DNA from: Salipiger mucosus DSM 16094
GTDB taxonomy: Bacteria > Pseudomonadota > Alphaproteobacteria > Rhodobacterales > Rhodobacteraceae
Assembly (NCBI RefSeq): GCF_000442255.1
Contig: NZ_KE557276.1
Span: 292,621-356,620, forward strand
Length of the DNA: 64,000 nucleotides
Reading direction: 5' to 3'
Part shown: positions 9,587-17,372 of the stretch, piece after piece
How positions within the stretch are numbered: the first letter of the stretch is position 1
Layout of the letters: each line of letters starts with the position of its first letter
The notes under the pieces: generated by a model
Seen by the model: only the letters and a program-made list of their open reading frames with translations
What the model was told of the DNA's origin: nothing
Database searches by the model: none
Made by a program: the position numbers and the translations under genes

Positions 9587-10168
9587 TTACCGTTCGAGGA
9601 TCATCCGGCCATTGGCGATCTCCAGCCGCCCGAAGCGGCTGAGGTAGGTCATGCCCAGCAGCGAGGTGGTCATCTCGCCCTCGTTGACATAGGCGCGCAC
9701 GTTGCGGTCCTCGAAGGGGCCGAGCGCCACGCTGTCGAGCCGCACCGGCGCGGTGCGCACGGCGCCGTTGGCGGTGCTGGCGCTGGAGCGGAAGATGATG
9801 TCCTCCGCGCCGAGGCCCGCACGGCGGGCGTCCTGGCGGGTCAGCACCACGCCGGTGGCGCCGGTGTCGACCACGAAGCGCACCGGCGTGCCGTTGATTT
9901 CGAGCCGCACGTAGTAGTGCCCGTCGGGCGCCCGCGGCAGTTCGATCCGGCCTTCGCTGGCGACCACCGCCTGGCCCGGGATCGCCGCGCGCCGGATGTC
10001 GCTCCAGAGCCCGACGGTGGCGATGGTGCCGAGAAAGATCAGGCCCCAGACCGCGGCATGCTGCAGCTTGCGCCCCAGCGACTCGCGGTTGTGCACGACG
10101 AGCCAGACCAGCAGCACCGCCGCCAGCAGCCCGAGATAGAGCAGGTTTCCGATCTCGATCTCCGACAC
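9587..10168 (-). CDS. Membrane-anchored retropepsin-like aspartic protease (TIGR02281 type)
   Basis: This 193-residue protein has two predicted membrane segments (about 7-26 and 38-55), then a periplasmic or cytoplasmic domain resembling clan AA retropepsin-like proteases. The catalytic motif FVVDTGATGVVLT puts the aspartate at D101, and a second conserved motif SLLGMTYLSRF follows near residue 170. Such proteins should dimerise, since only one DTGA is present per chain. The start is a GTG at 10168. Substrates are unknown; the family is widespread in alphaproteobacteria. It is convergent with holC and transcribed separately from marC, which lies about 100 bp upstream. Confidence 0.85.
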   Translation of the reverse strand: MSEIEIGNLLYLGLLAAVLLVWLVVHNRESLGRKLQHAAVWGLIFLGTIATVGLWSDIRRAAIPGQAVVASEGRIELPRAPDGHYYVRLEINGTPVRFVVDTGATGVVLTRQDARRAGLGAEDIIFRSSASTANGAVRTAPVRLDSVALGPFEDRNVRAYVNEGEMTTSLLGMTYLSRFGRLEIANGRMILER

Positions 10169-10272
10169 TGCGCCCCCCTGTCGCGCGTTTCCGGTCGTCT
10201 TCCTTCAATCTAGGGTGCCGCGGCCCCGGGGGGTAGGGAAAAGATCGGCCCCGGACCGGGCCTTGTTCACGT

Positions 10273-10893
10273 CTAGGCCAGGGCGCCCACGTCGCGCAGC
10301 CCGTCGATGACGAACTGCACCGAGAGCGCGGCGAGCAGCATCCCCAGCAGCCGGGTGACCACGGTGATGCCGATCCCGCCGAGCGCGCGCTCGACAAGCC
10401 CGGCGCTGAGGAAGAGCAGCAGCACCAGCGCCAGCACGCAGAGCAGCACGCCCATGACCGCCGTCATCTCGAGCGCGCCGTCGGCGCGGCCGGCGAGCAG
10501 GATCATCGAGGCGATGGCCCCGGGTCCGGCGATGAGCGGGATGGCGATGGGAAAGACCGAGGGGTCCGGCAGCGCGTCGTCGTCGTCGGCCTTGTCGCTG
10601 CGCCGCTTGGTGCGCCGCTCGAAGAGCATGTCGAGCGCGGTGAGGAAGAGCAGAATGCCCCCGGCGATGCGGAAGGCGGGCATGGAGATGCCGATGAAGC
10701 CCAGCACCGCGGTGCCGAAGAAGGTGAAGAGCGTCAGCACCAGCAGCGCGATCAGGCAGGCGCGCAGGGCAACGCCGCGGCGGTGGCGCGAATCCGCCCC
10801 CGGCGTCAGCGCGATGAAGATGGGGGTGAGCCCCACCGGGTCGATGACCACGAAGAGCGTGGCGAAGGCGCTGACGAGGAAAGCCGTGTCCAT
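10273..10893 (-). CDS. MarC family integral membrane protein
   Basis: This 206-residue protein is almost entirely hydrophobic, with about six membrane-spanning segments. It carries the MarC/UPF0056 signature FATLFVVIDPVGLTPIFIALTPG at the N-terminus and IPLIAGPGAIASMILL in the middle, separated by a short charged loop (RRTKRRSDKADDDD). The biochemical role of MarC proteins is unknown; earlier links to multiple antibiotic resistance were not upheld. The ATG at 10893 was chosen because the open frame upstream lacks membrane character. It seems monocistronic, about 130 bp from the ABC-F gene. Confidence 0.88.
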   Translation of the reverse strand: MDTAFLVSAFATLFVVIDPVGLTPIFIALTPGADSRHRRGVALRACLIALLVLTLFTFFGTAVLGFIGISMPAFRIAGGILLFLTALDMLFERRTKRRSDKADDDDALPDPSVFPIAIPLIAGPGAIASMILLAGRADGALEMTAVMGVLLCVLALVLLLFLSAGLVERALGGIGITVVTRLLGMLLAALSVQFVIDGLRDVGALA

Positions 10894-10978
10894 GAGACCG
10901 GGGTAGAGCGCGGCTTGGCGCTTGTCCAGTCTCGCGGGAGGGCATCTCGTTAACGCTGATGCCGGGACGCGGGGCCGG

Positions 10979-11003
10979 CTTGGCGTATTTGAAACAAGAA
11001 GAA
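10979..11003 (+). repeat. Divergent copy of a TATTTG...AGAAGA intergenic motif
   Basis: Between marC and the 3' end of the ABC-F gene sits GGCGTATTTGAAACAAGAA followed by GAAG. It matches the spacing of two better-conserved copies at 12929-12951 and 40536-40558 (TATTTG, five to seven bases, then AGAAGA) but differs in the centre. No flanking hairpins comparable to those copies are obvious here. It may be a diverged member of the same dispersed family or a chance similarity. Confidence 0.4.
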
Positions 11004-11023
11004 GCCTGGGGCGCCGGCGCGGG

Positions 11024-12887
11024 TCAGGCGTTGGTCGCGGCGTCGAGGCGTTCCTGGGCGGCTTCCCAGAGCGACTCGGCCCGGTGCAGGCCCTCCATGA
11101 CTTCGGCGTACTTGCGGTTCCAGGTCTCGAGTTCCCCTGCACGGGTGTCCTCGTAGAGGGCGGGGTCGGCCAGCTTGGTGGCCAGTTTCGCGCGCATCTC
11201 CTCGATCTTCTCGACGCGGGCCTCGCACTTGCGGACCTCGGAGCGCAGGGCGAGGATCTCGTCGCGCGAGGGCTTCTTCGCCTTGGGGGCCTCGGCGGGC
11301 GCGGATTTGGCGGGTTTCGCCGGTTTCTCGGCGGTGAGCAGCATGGCGCGGTAGGCCTCGAGGTCCTCCTCGTAGGGGCGCACGCTGCCGTCCTTCACCA
11401 GCCAGAGGCGGTCGGCGACCATGCTCAGCAGGTGCATGTCGTGGCTCACGAGGATCACCGCGCCGGAATAGGCGGAGAGCGCCTCGACCAGCGCCTCGCG
11501 GCTCTCGATGTCGAGGTGGTTGGTCGGCTCGTCGAGGATCAGCAGGTGCGGCGCGTCGAGAGTCGCCAGCAGCAGCGAGAGCCGGGCCTTCTGCCCGCCT
11601 GAAAGCCGTCCGACCTCGGTCTCGGCCTGCGCGGCGCCGAGCCCGAAGCCCGCGAGCTGCGCGCGGAGCTTCGCGGGGGCGGTGTCGGGGCGTTCGCGCT
11701 GCAGGTGGCGCAGGGGCGACTCGTCGAGGTGCAGCTCGTCCACCTGGTGCTGGGCGAAGTAGCCGATGCGCAGCTTGGAGGAGCGGGTCATCTTGCCGGA
11801 AAAGAGAGGCAGGCGGTCGGCCAGCAGCTTCGACAGCGTCGACTTGCCCTGGCCGTTGCGGCCCAGCAGCGCGATGCGGTCGTCCTGGTCGATGCGCAGG
11901 CTCAGCCGCTGCAGCACCGTTGTCTCGCCGTAGCCGGTCGCGCCGTCCTCGAGCGCGACGATGGGCGGCGAGAGCTGGTCGGGCTGCGGGAAGGTGAAGA
12001 CGCGCTTCGCGGCGTCCTCGGGCGCCGTGATGGTCTCCATCCGCTCGATCATCTTGACGCGGGCCTGCGCCTGCTTGGCCTTGGAGGCCTGGGCGCGGAA
12101 GCGGTCGACGAAGCTTTGCAGGTGGGCGCGGCGCTCGTCCTGCTTCTTGGCGGCGGCGGCCTGCACCGCGCGGCGCTCGGCACGCTGGCGGGCGAACTGG
12201 TCGTAGGGGCCCTGGTAAAGCGTGAGCTGGCGGGCCTCGAGGTGCAGGATCGCGCCCACCGCGCGGTTGAGCAGCCCGCGATCGTGCGAGATCACGATCA
12301 CCGTGTGCGGATAGCGCGCGAGGTAGCTTTCCAGCCAGAGCGCGCCCTCGAGGTCGAGATAGTTCGTGGGCTCGTCGAGCAGCAGCAGGTCGGGCTGGGC
12401 AAAGAGCACCCCCGCGAGCGCAACGCGCATGCGCCAGCCGCCCGAGAAGTCGGCGCAGGGGCGCTGCTGCGCCGACTCGTCGAAGCCCAGGCCCTTGAGG
12501 ATCGCCGCCGCCCGGCCCTCGGCGGACCAGGCGTCGATGTCGGCAAGCCGCGTCTGCACCTCGGCGATGCGGTGGGCGTCCTGCGCGGTCTCGGCCTCGG
12601 CCATGAGCGCGGCGCGCTCGGTGTCGGCGGCGAGCACCGTGGCGATGAGGCTCTCCTGCGTCGCCGGCGCCTCCTGCGCCACGCCGCCCACGCGGGCGCG
12701 GGACGGCAGGCCGATCTCCCCCCCGTCGAGCGAGAGCTCGCCCCGGATCAGCCGGAACAGCGTCGTCTTGCCGGCGCCGTTCGGCCCCACGAGGCCGACC
12801 TTGTGGCCGGCGGGAATCACGGCGGAGGCGCCCTCGAACAGGGGGCGGGCCCTCGACAGAATAGGAGATGTCCTCGATCTTCAGCAT
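11024..12887 (-). CDS. ABC-F family ATPase (Uup/EttA-like), apparent one-base frameshift near codon 14
   Basis: ABC-F proteins carry two ATPase domains without membrane segments and act on the ribosome. Both Walker A motifs are visible (GPNGAGKTTLFRL and GRNGQGKSTLSKL), as are both signature motifs (DFSGGWRMRVALAG and RLSGGQKARLSLL) and both Walker B motifs (LLLDEPTNYLDLE, LILDEPTNHLDIE). A coiled-coil C-terminal domain follows at about 540-620. The N-terminus MLKIEDISYSVEG starts at 12887, but the frame then breaks. Removing one G from the run at 12847-12849 restores a 620-residue protein. Without it, translation could start only at a GTG at 12820, losing the first beta strands. The break looks like sequence error or recent mutation. 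Confidence 0.88.
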
Positions 12888-12928
12888 GGGCGCGCTCTAG
12901 CAGAGGGGCGCGGGATCGGAAATCCCCT

Positions 12929-12977
12929 TCTTCTGGCCGCAAATATCCCGGAGAGCGCGAGAGGCAGAGCCTCTCGC
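12929..12977 (-). repeat. Dispersed repeat: 9-bp hairpin plus CGGGATATTTGCGGCCAGAA motif
   Basis: Read on the minus strand, a perfect 9-bp hairpin with a three-base loop (GCGAGAGGC, TCT, GCCTCTCGC; plus-strand 12957-12977) comes five bases before a 23-bp motif at 12951-12929 that contains CGGGATATTTGCGGCCAGAA. The same 23 bases, also after GC-rich hairpins, occur at 40536-40558. The element lies in the 208-bp divergent region between the ABC-F gene and ndk. Confidence 0.75.
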
Positions 12978-13095
12978 CCGGCCGCGCGCAGCGCGGGCGG
13001 CCCCTTGCGCTCTTTCCAAAGACCGCGGTGCATGGTAACGCCCGCCCCATATTCCGGCCGGGCCGTCGCCCGGCCTTTCTGACGGAGTGACCATC

Positions 13096-13518
13096 ATGGC
13101 CATCGAACGCACCCTTTCGATCATCAAGCCCGACGCGACGCGCCGGAACCTCACCGGCAAGATCAACGCCAAGTTCGAGGAAGCGGGCCTGCGCATCGTC
13201 GCGCAGAAGCGCATCCAGCTGACCAAGGCGCAGGCCGGCGAGTTCTACAAGGTCCACGCCGAGCGTCCGTTCTACGACGAGCTGTGCGAGTTCATGGCTT
13301 CCGAGCCGGTCGTGGTGCAGGTGCTCGAGGGCGAGGGCGCCATCGCGAAGAACCGCGAAGTGATGGGTGCGACGAACCCGGCCGACGCCGAGGAAGGCAC
13401 CATCCGCGCCGAGTTCGCCGAGTCGGTCGGCGAGAACTCGGTCCACGGTTCGGACGCGCCCGAGACCGCGGCCGCCGAAATCGCCTTCTACTTCTCGGAG
13501 CTCGAACTGGTCGGCTGA
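13096..13518 (+). CDS. ndk: Nucleoside diphosphate kinase
   Basis: Ndk transfers the gamma-phosphate between nucleoside triphosphates and diphosphates through a phosphohistidine, balancing NTP pools in the cytoplasm. The 140-residue product has exact family length. It contains the N-terminal [11 protein letters not shown], the loop [17 protein letters not shown], and the active-site motif NSVHGSD with H117. The ATG at 13096 was preferred over the GTG nine bases upstream because it yields the usual MAIERT N-terminus. An intrinsic terminator follows the gene. Confidence 0.97.
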   Translation: MAIERTLSIIKPDATRRNLTGKINAKFEEAGLRIVAQKRIQLTKAQAGEFYKVHAERPFYDELCEFMASEPVVVQVLEGEGAIAKNREVMGATNPADAEEGTIRAEFAESVGENSVHGSDAPETAAAEIAFYFSELELVG

Positions 13519-13543
13519 CCGGTCCGGACCACGGAACGACGAA

Positions 13544-13579
13544 CGGGGCGCGCCGAATGGCTGCGCCCCGTTTTCGTTT
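13544..13579 (+). terminator. Intrinsic terminator after ndk
   Basis: An 8-bp perfect stem (CGGGGCGC at 13544-13551 with GCGCCCCG at 13563-13570) and an 11-base loop are followed by TTTTCGTTT. It lies 26 bp after the ndk stop codon. Confidence 0.85.
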
Positions 13580-13600
13580 GTCTGCCAGTCTTTCCCGGCG

Positions 13601-13996
13601 TCAGGCGGCGTCGAGTCTGCGGCTCGGTGCGCCCTCGCCGGGGGCGGCGTGATGGTCCTCGAGCCAGGCGCGCAGCAGCTCGGCGTTGCGGCTGTTCGAC
13701 TTGAAGCCGATGTCGAAGACGTCACCGATGAGCGGGATCAGGCCGATCACGTAGTCGATGCCGAGGTTCCCGGCCATCTGCGCAAGCAGGGTGCGGGGTG
13801 CGCCCATGGCGTGCGCCTCGGACAGGATCCAGACGGCCGGCGCCACGGCAAGCGTGTCGCCGATGCCGGGCACGAGGCCCAGCAGACCGTCCCAGCCGAT
13901 ACGGATGCGCGTCAGGGGCAGGCGGAAGGCCCGGTCCATGTTGCGCGCGACCTTCTCGACGCGCTCGAGGCGGCGGAAGTGTTCCTCGCGTGTCAT
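13601..13996 (-). CDS. DUF4112-type small membrane-associated protein
   Basis: This 131-residue protein matches the DUF4112 pattern: an N-terminal amphipathic helix, then IGWDGLLGLVPGIGDTLAVAPAVWILSEA and GNLGIDYVIGLIPLIGDVFDIGFKSNSRNAELL. The paired 'xPGIGD/IPLIGD' turns in hydrophobic segments are the visible hallmark. Function is unknown. It begins at 13996, five bases after the end of the upstream minus-strand gene for a Pmp3-like peptide, so the two are probably co-transcribed. It is convergent with ndk. Confidence 0.75.
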   Translation of the reverse strand: MTREEHFRRLERVEKVARNMDRAFRLPLTRIRIGWDGLLGLVPGIGDTLAVAPAVWILSEAHAMGAPRTLLAQMAGNLGIDYVIGLIPLIGDVFDIGFKSNSRNAELLRAWLEDHHAAPGEGAPSRRLDAA

Positions 13997-14001
13997 GGCG
14001 A

Positions 14002-14172
14002 TCAGGCGTAGTCGGGTTCGCGGGCGATGATCCAGACGGCATGCACGATGCCGGGGATGTAGCCCAGGATGGTGAGCAGAATGTTCAGCCAGAAGTGCTT
14101 GCCGAGGCCGACCTGCAGGAAGACGCCCAGCGGCGGCAGCAGGATGGCGACGATGATGCGGATCAGGTCCAT
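14002..14172 (-). CDS. YqaE/Pmp3-family small membrane protein
   Basis: This 56-residue protein consists of two membrane segments with the family signature ILLPPLGVFLQVG, then LNILLTILGYIPGIVHAVWII. Pmp3/YqaE proteolipids are found in bacteria, fungi and plants and are often linked to salt or membrane stress, but their mechanism is unknown. The ATG at 14172 gives the family length; the frame is open for 13 more codons upstream without support. The DUF4112 gene follows directly. Confidence 0.85.
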   Translation of the reverse strand: MDLIRIIVAILLPPLGVFLQVGLGKHFWLNILLTILGYIPGIVHAVWIIAREPDYA

Positions 14173-14271
14173 GTCGGGTTCCTTCGCGTGACGGGTTGCG
14201 TTGGCAGACAAACACGCGAGCGTCAGCGCGGGTTCCCGCAGCAGCGGGATCGGCGCGCGGAACGGGGCCGC

Positions 14272-15462
14272 TCAAGCGGCGGCGCTGTGCTCTGCCGCGA
14301 AGGCGCAGAGGGTGCGCAGGGCCTCGGCGAAGCGCGCGTCGGGCACGGTCATGGCCACGCGCACGAAGCCCGCGGCCGAGGCGCCGAAACTCTCGCCCGG
14401 CATGACCGCGATGCCGTGGGTGTCGAGCAGCGCATCGGCGAAGGCCTCGCCCGAAAGGCCGGTGGCGCGGATGTCGAGGAAGAGGAACATGCCGCCGCCC
14501 GAGGGGATCAGCCCGACGCGGTCCTGCGCGCCGAGGATCTCGTGCGCGAGGGCGCGGCGGCGGCGGAAGGGGGCCGAGATGCGAGCCTCGAAGGCGGGGC
14601 CCTGGCTGAGGCCGAAGCGGGCGCCCTCCTGCAGGTACATGGGCAGGCCGTAGGTGGTGGTGGTCGCGAGGTCGACCATGCGCTCGACGACCTCGTGCGG
14701 GGCGCAGACCCAGCCGATGCGGCTGCCGGTCATGGCGTGGCTCTTGGACATGGAGCCGATGACGAGCGTGCGCTCGGCCATGCCGGGCAGGGCGCGGGGC
14801 GAGAGATGCGCGCCCTGCCAGATCTGGGTGTCGTAGACCTCGTCCGAGATCACCCAGAGGTCGTGGGCCTGCGCGACCTTCGACAGGGCCTCGAGCGTCT
14901 CGCGCGGGTAGACGGCGCCGGTGGGGTTGTTGGGCGAATTGACAAGCAGCGAGGCGGCGCCGCTGTCCTGCGCCGCGCGGGCGAGGTCGCCGGCATCGGG
15001 CAGGAAGTCGTCCTCGGCCCTCGTGGGCGAGGGCACGGGGCCGGGCGCCGGCCGCGCGGAGTGGGTGCCGGGGTAGGTGGCGTAGAAGGGCTCCACGAAG
15101 AGCGCCGTGTCGCCGGGGTTGCAGGCGGCCATGTGCGCGGCGAAGAGCCCGGCCTGCCCGCCTGCGGTCACGAGGATGTTGTCGCGCGTGGTCCCGACGC
15201 CGGTGCGGTCGGTGATGCGGCTCGCGATCACGTCGCGCAGGCTGTCGTTGCCCGGGACCATGGCATAGCCGGTCTGCCCGTCGCGGGCCGCGGCGTGCAT
15301 CGCGTCGAGGATCGCGGGATCGGTGCCGGTGTCGTGTTCGCCGATGGTGAGCTCGGTCACCGGGGCGCCCGCCTCGGCCATGGCGCGGGCGCGGTAGAAG
15401 ACGCCCCAGCCGTCGTCGCCGCCCGCGTTGAGCGTGGTGATGCGGGTCGAGAGCTGTGGCAT
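14272..15462 (-). CDS. Pyridoxal-phosphate aminotransferase, class I/II
   Basis: The 396-residue protein has the fold-type I aminotransferase features in order: ELTIGEHDTGTDP, the N-terminal GY motif, NSPNNPTG (about 175-182), ISDEVYD (205-211), the PLP-binding lysine K240 in GSMSKSHAMTGSRIGW, and a C-terminal RVAMT arginine. Substrate cannot be told from sequence; members of this group include aspartate and aromatic aminotransferases. The gene diverges from the GTA cluster, so the roughly 280 bp upstream contains regulatory sequence for both. Confidence 0.88.
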   Translation of the reverse strand: MPQLSTRITTLNAGGDDGWGVFYRARAMAEAGAPVTELTIGEHDTGTDPAILDAMHAAARDGQTGYAMVPGNDSLRDVIASRITDRTGVGTTRDNILVTAGGQAGLFAAHMAACNPGDTALFVEPFYATYPGTHSARPAPGPVPSPTRAEDDFLPDAGDLARAAQDSGAASLLVNSPNNPTGAVYPRETLEALSKVAQAHDLWVISDEVYDTQIWQGAHLSPRALPGMAERTLVIGSMSKSHAMTGSRIGWVCAPHEVVERMVDLATTTTYGLPMYLQEGARFGLSQGPAFEARISAPFRRRRALAHEILGAQDRVGLIPSGGGMFLFLDIRATGLSGEAFADALLDTHGIAVMPGESFGASAAGFVRVAMTVPDARFAEALRTLCAFAAEHSAAA

Positions 15463-15543
15463 GGCGATGGGTCCCGGAAACTGTCGGCGGCAAGGTGGCA
15501 GAGCCCGTGCCGGAGGGCAAGGCGGAGCCGGGGTCCACCCGCA

Positions 15544-15568
15544 TTAACCTGATATTAATTAGCATTAA
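15544..15568. promoter_or_regulatory. CtrA-like binding site (TTAA-N7-TTAA) plus an adjacent third TTAA
   Basis: In this AT-rich patch, TTAA at 15544-15547 and TTAA at 15555-15558 are exactly seven bases apart, the spacing of a full CtrA site. A third TTAA at 15565-15568 follows after six bases. CtrA is the alphaproteobacterial response regulator needed for GTA gene expression in Rhodobacter capsulatus, although direct CtrA control of that GTA promoter is not the accepted model. The site could serve the GTA cluster or the divergent aminotransferase gene. Confidence 0.6.
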
Positions 15569-15603
15569 CAGTGCTTTAGGTCTTGCCGCCCGGTCCGGTA
15601 ATC

Positions 15604-15632
15604 TTGACTTGGCGCACGGTGCCGCGTAGGAC
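15604..15632 (+). promoter_or_regulatory. Candidate sigma-70-type promoter ahead of GTA g1
   Basis: TTGACT at 15604-15609 and TAGGAC at 15627-15632 are separated by exactly 17 bases. The -35 is close to consensus, the -10 weak. It would direct a transcript that meets the intrinsic terminator at 15661-15692 within about 55 bases, implying either a short RNA or an attenuated GTA leader. Confidence 0.45.
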
Positions 15633-15660
15633 TTGTGACATGCTGGACGAAATGGGCAGA

Positions 15661-15692
15661 CGGCCCCGGGCAGGCACCCGGGGCCGTTTTTT
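15661..15692 (+). terminator. Strong intrinsic terminator/attenuator in the GTA leader
   Basis: A perfect 10-bp stem (CGGCCCCGGG at 15661-15670, CCCGGGGCCG at 15677-15686) with a six-base loop is followed by six T residues. It stands 52 bases before the g1 start, on the same strand as the GTA genes, and no gene ends upstream of it on this strand. The reading frame of g1 is open through the hairpin from an ATG at 15640. Confidence 0.8.
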
Positions 15693-15744
15693 CGTGCGCA
15701 TTGCCTCGGGCGGAGACCCAACAGGCAAGAAAGGTATCGAGCAG

Positions 15745-16086
15745 ATGATACTGGTCAAAGTCGAAGAAGAACTGTCGCGACTCGAAGACGAGCGCGACCG
15801 GATCGCCGGGATGCTGCGGGAGCTGGCCAGCGACCTGCAGCGCATGAAGGTGCGTCTGGACGACGGGGAAGAGGTCTCACGGAAGGAGTCGGGGCAGGTC
15901 CTGAGCGACCTGCGCTACTGGGCGAGGGCGTCGCACGAAACGGAGGCGCAGATTGCCAATGTCAGACGAAAGCAGAAGGGACTCGACGGAGACTGGGGTC
16001 TCGATCTCGAACGCGCGCGCGATGAGATCGGGTGCCGCATGGCTCGCCTCCGCCGGTGCTGCGGTGCGGGAGAGCTTCCTGAATGA
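15745..16086 (+). CDS. GTA g1, small terminase-like protein
   Basis: In RcGTA the first structural gene encodes a small-terminase-type DNA-packaging protein. This 113-residue product is strongly helical and charged (SRLEDERDRIAGMLRELASDLQRMKVRLDD) with a basic C-terminal segment (NVRRKQKGLDGDWGLDLERARDEIG). The assignment rests mainly on position directly before the large terminase, size and helical character. The start at 15745 follows AAGAAAGG; an in-frame ATG at 15640 would add 35 residues encoded across a terminator hairpin and is less likely. The gene overlaps g2 by about 65 bases. Confidence 0.7.
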   Translation: MILVKVEEELSRLEDERDRIAGMLRELASDLQRMKVRLDDGEEVSRKESGQVLSDLRYWARASHETEAQIANVRRKQKGLDGDWGLDLERARDEIGCRMARLRRCCGAGELPE

Positions 16087-17368
16087 GCTGTCGGAGGGGG
16101 AGTGCCTGGCACTCCCCTTTCTGTTCGAGTTCTGGGCCATGGCGCACCAGCTGCCCCCGCCGGGGGACTGGCGGTCCTGGGTCATCATGGGCGGGCGCGG
16201 CGCGGGCAAGACCCGCGCCGGGGCCGAATGGGTGCGCGCGCAGGTCGAAGGGGCGCTGCCGCTCGACGAGGGCGCCTGCAAGCGGGTGGCGCTGGTGGGC
16301 GAGACGCTGGACCAGGTGCGCGAGGTCATGGTCTTCGGCGACAGCGGCATCCTCGCCTGTTCGCCGCCCGACCGGCGGCCCGCGTGGCAGGCGTCGCGGC
16401 GCTGCCTCGTCTGGCCGAACGGGGCCGAGGCGATGGTCTTTTCGGCGCATGATCCCGAGGGGCTGCGCGGGCCGCAGTTCGATGCCGCGTGGGTGGACGA
16501 GCTGGCCAAGTGGAAGAAGGCGCGCGACACCTGGGACATGCTGCAGTTCGCGCTGCGGCTGGGGGATCATCCGCGCGTCTGCGTGACGACGACGCCGCGC
16601 AACGTGGATGTGCTGAAGGAGCTGCTGGCGCTCGACTCGACGGTGGTGACCCACGCGACGACCGAGACGAACCGGGCGAACCTGGCGGAATCCTTCCTTC
16701 AGGAGGTGCGGGCGCGCTACGGCAACACGCGGCTCGCGCGGCAGGAGCTGGACGGGGTGCTGCTGGGCGATGCCGAGGGCGCGCTCTGGACGCAGGAAAT
16801 GCTGGAGCGGGCGCGCGGGCTGGCGGCGCCGGGGGATTTCGACCGGATCGTGGTGGCGGTCGATCCGCCCGCGGGCGAGGGCAAGGCGGCGGATGCCTGC
16901 GGGATCGTCGTGGCGGGTGTCCTGTGCGAGGGGCCGCCTCAGGGCTGGCGGGCCTGGGTGCTGGAGGACGCGACGGTGCAGGGCGTGTCGCCCACGGGCT
17001 GGGCCGAGGCGGCGGTGGCGGCCTACGGGCGCTGGCAGGCGGACCGGATCGTCGCGGAGGTGAACCAGGGCGGCGCCATGGTCGAGGCGATGCTGCGGCA
17101 GGTGGCGCCGCAGGTGCCGCTGCGCAAGGTGCACGCGACGCGCGGCAAGGTCGCCCGCGCCGAGCCGGTGGCGGCGCTCTACGAGCAGGGGCGCGTGGGG
17201 CACCTTGGCGAGTTGGCACCGCTGGAGGATCAGATGGGATTGATGACCGCCGGGGGCTTTGACGGTCCCGGCTCGCCCGACCGCGTGGACGCGCTGGTCT
17301 GGGCCCTGAGCGAGCTGGTCGTGGCGCCCGCCGAAGGCTGGCGCCGGCCGCGGGTGCGGAGCCTGTGA
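16022..17368 (+). CDS. GTA g2, large terminase (DNA-packaging ATPase/nuclease)
   Basis: The large terminase pumps DNA into GTA heads and cuts it by a headful mechanism. The N-terminal ATPase has Walker A GGRGAGKTRAGAEW (residues about 57-70) and a Walker B-like FDAAWVDELAKW. The C-terminal RNase H-like nuclease shows IVVAVDPPAGEGKAADACGIVV and SPDRVDALVWALSEL with acidic residues. The start at 16022 gives about 448 residues and aligns best with the family N-terminus (MRSGAAWLAS). An ATG at 15959 in the same frame would add 21 residues inside g1. The cluster shares host-like base composition. Confidence 0.92.
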   Translation: MRSGAAWLASAGAAVRESFLNELSEGECLALPFLFEFWAMAHQLPPPGDWRSWVIMGGRGAGKTRAGAEWVRAQVEGALPLDEGACKRVALVGETLDQVREVMVFGDSGILACSPPDRRPAWQASRRCLVWPNGAEAMVFSAHDPEGLRGPQFDAAWVDELAKWKKARDTWDMLQFALRLGDHPRVCVTTTPRNVDVLKELLALDSTVVTHATTETNRANLAESFLQEVRARYGNTRLARQELDGVLLGDAEGALWTQEMLERARGLAAPGDFDRIVVAVDPPAGEGKAADACGIVVAGVLCEGPPQGWRAWVLEDATVQGVSPTGWAEAAVAAYGRWQADRIVAEVNQGGAMVEAMLRQVAPQVPLRKVHATRGKVARAEPVAALYEQGRVGHLGELAPLEDQMGLMTAGGFDGPGSPDRVDALVWALSELVVAPAEGWRRPRVRSL

Positions 17369-17372
17369 GCCT

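Noticed and set aside
10237..10262. GGCCC/GGGCC hairpin downstream of marC as a terminator
   Set aside because: The perfect stem is only five base pairs and the following T run is short and interrupted.
13601..15721. A 706-codon minus-strand open frame covering the DUF4112, Pmp3-like and aminotransferase genes
   Set aside because: Only its last 131 codons are coding; the rest is out of frame with the recognisable aminotransferase and Pmp3-like products.
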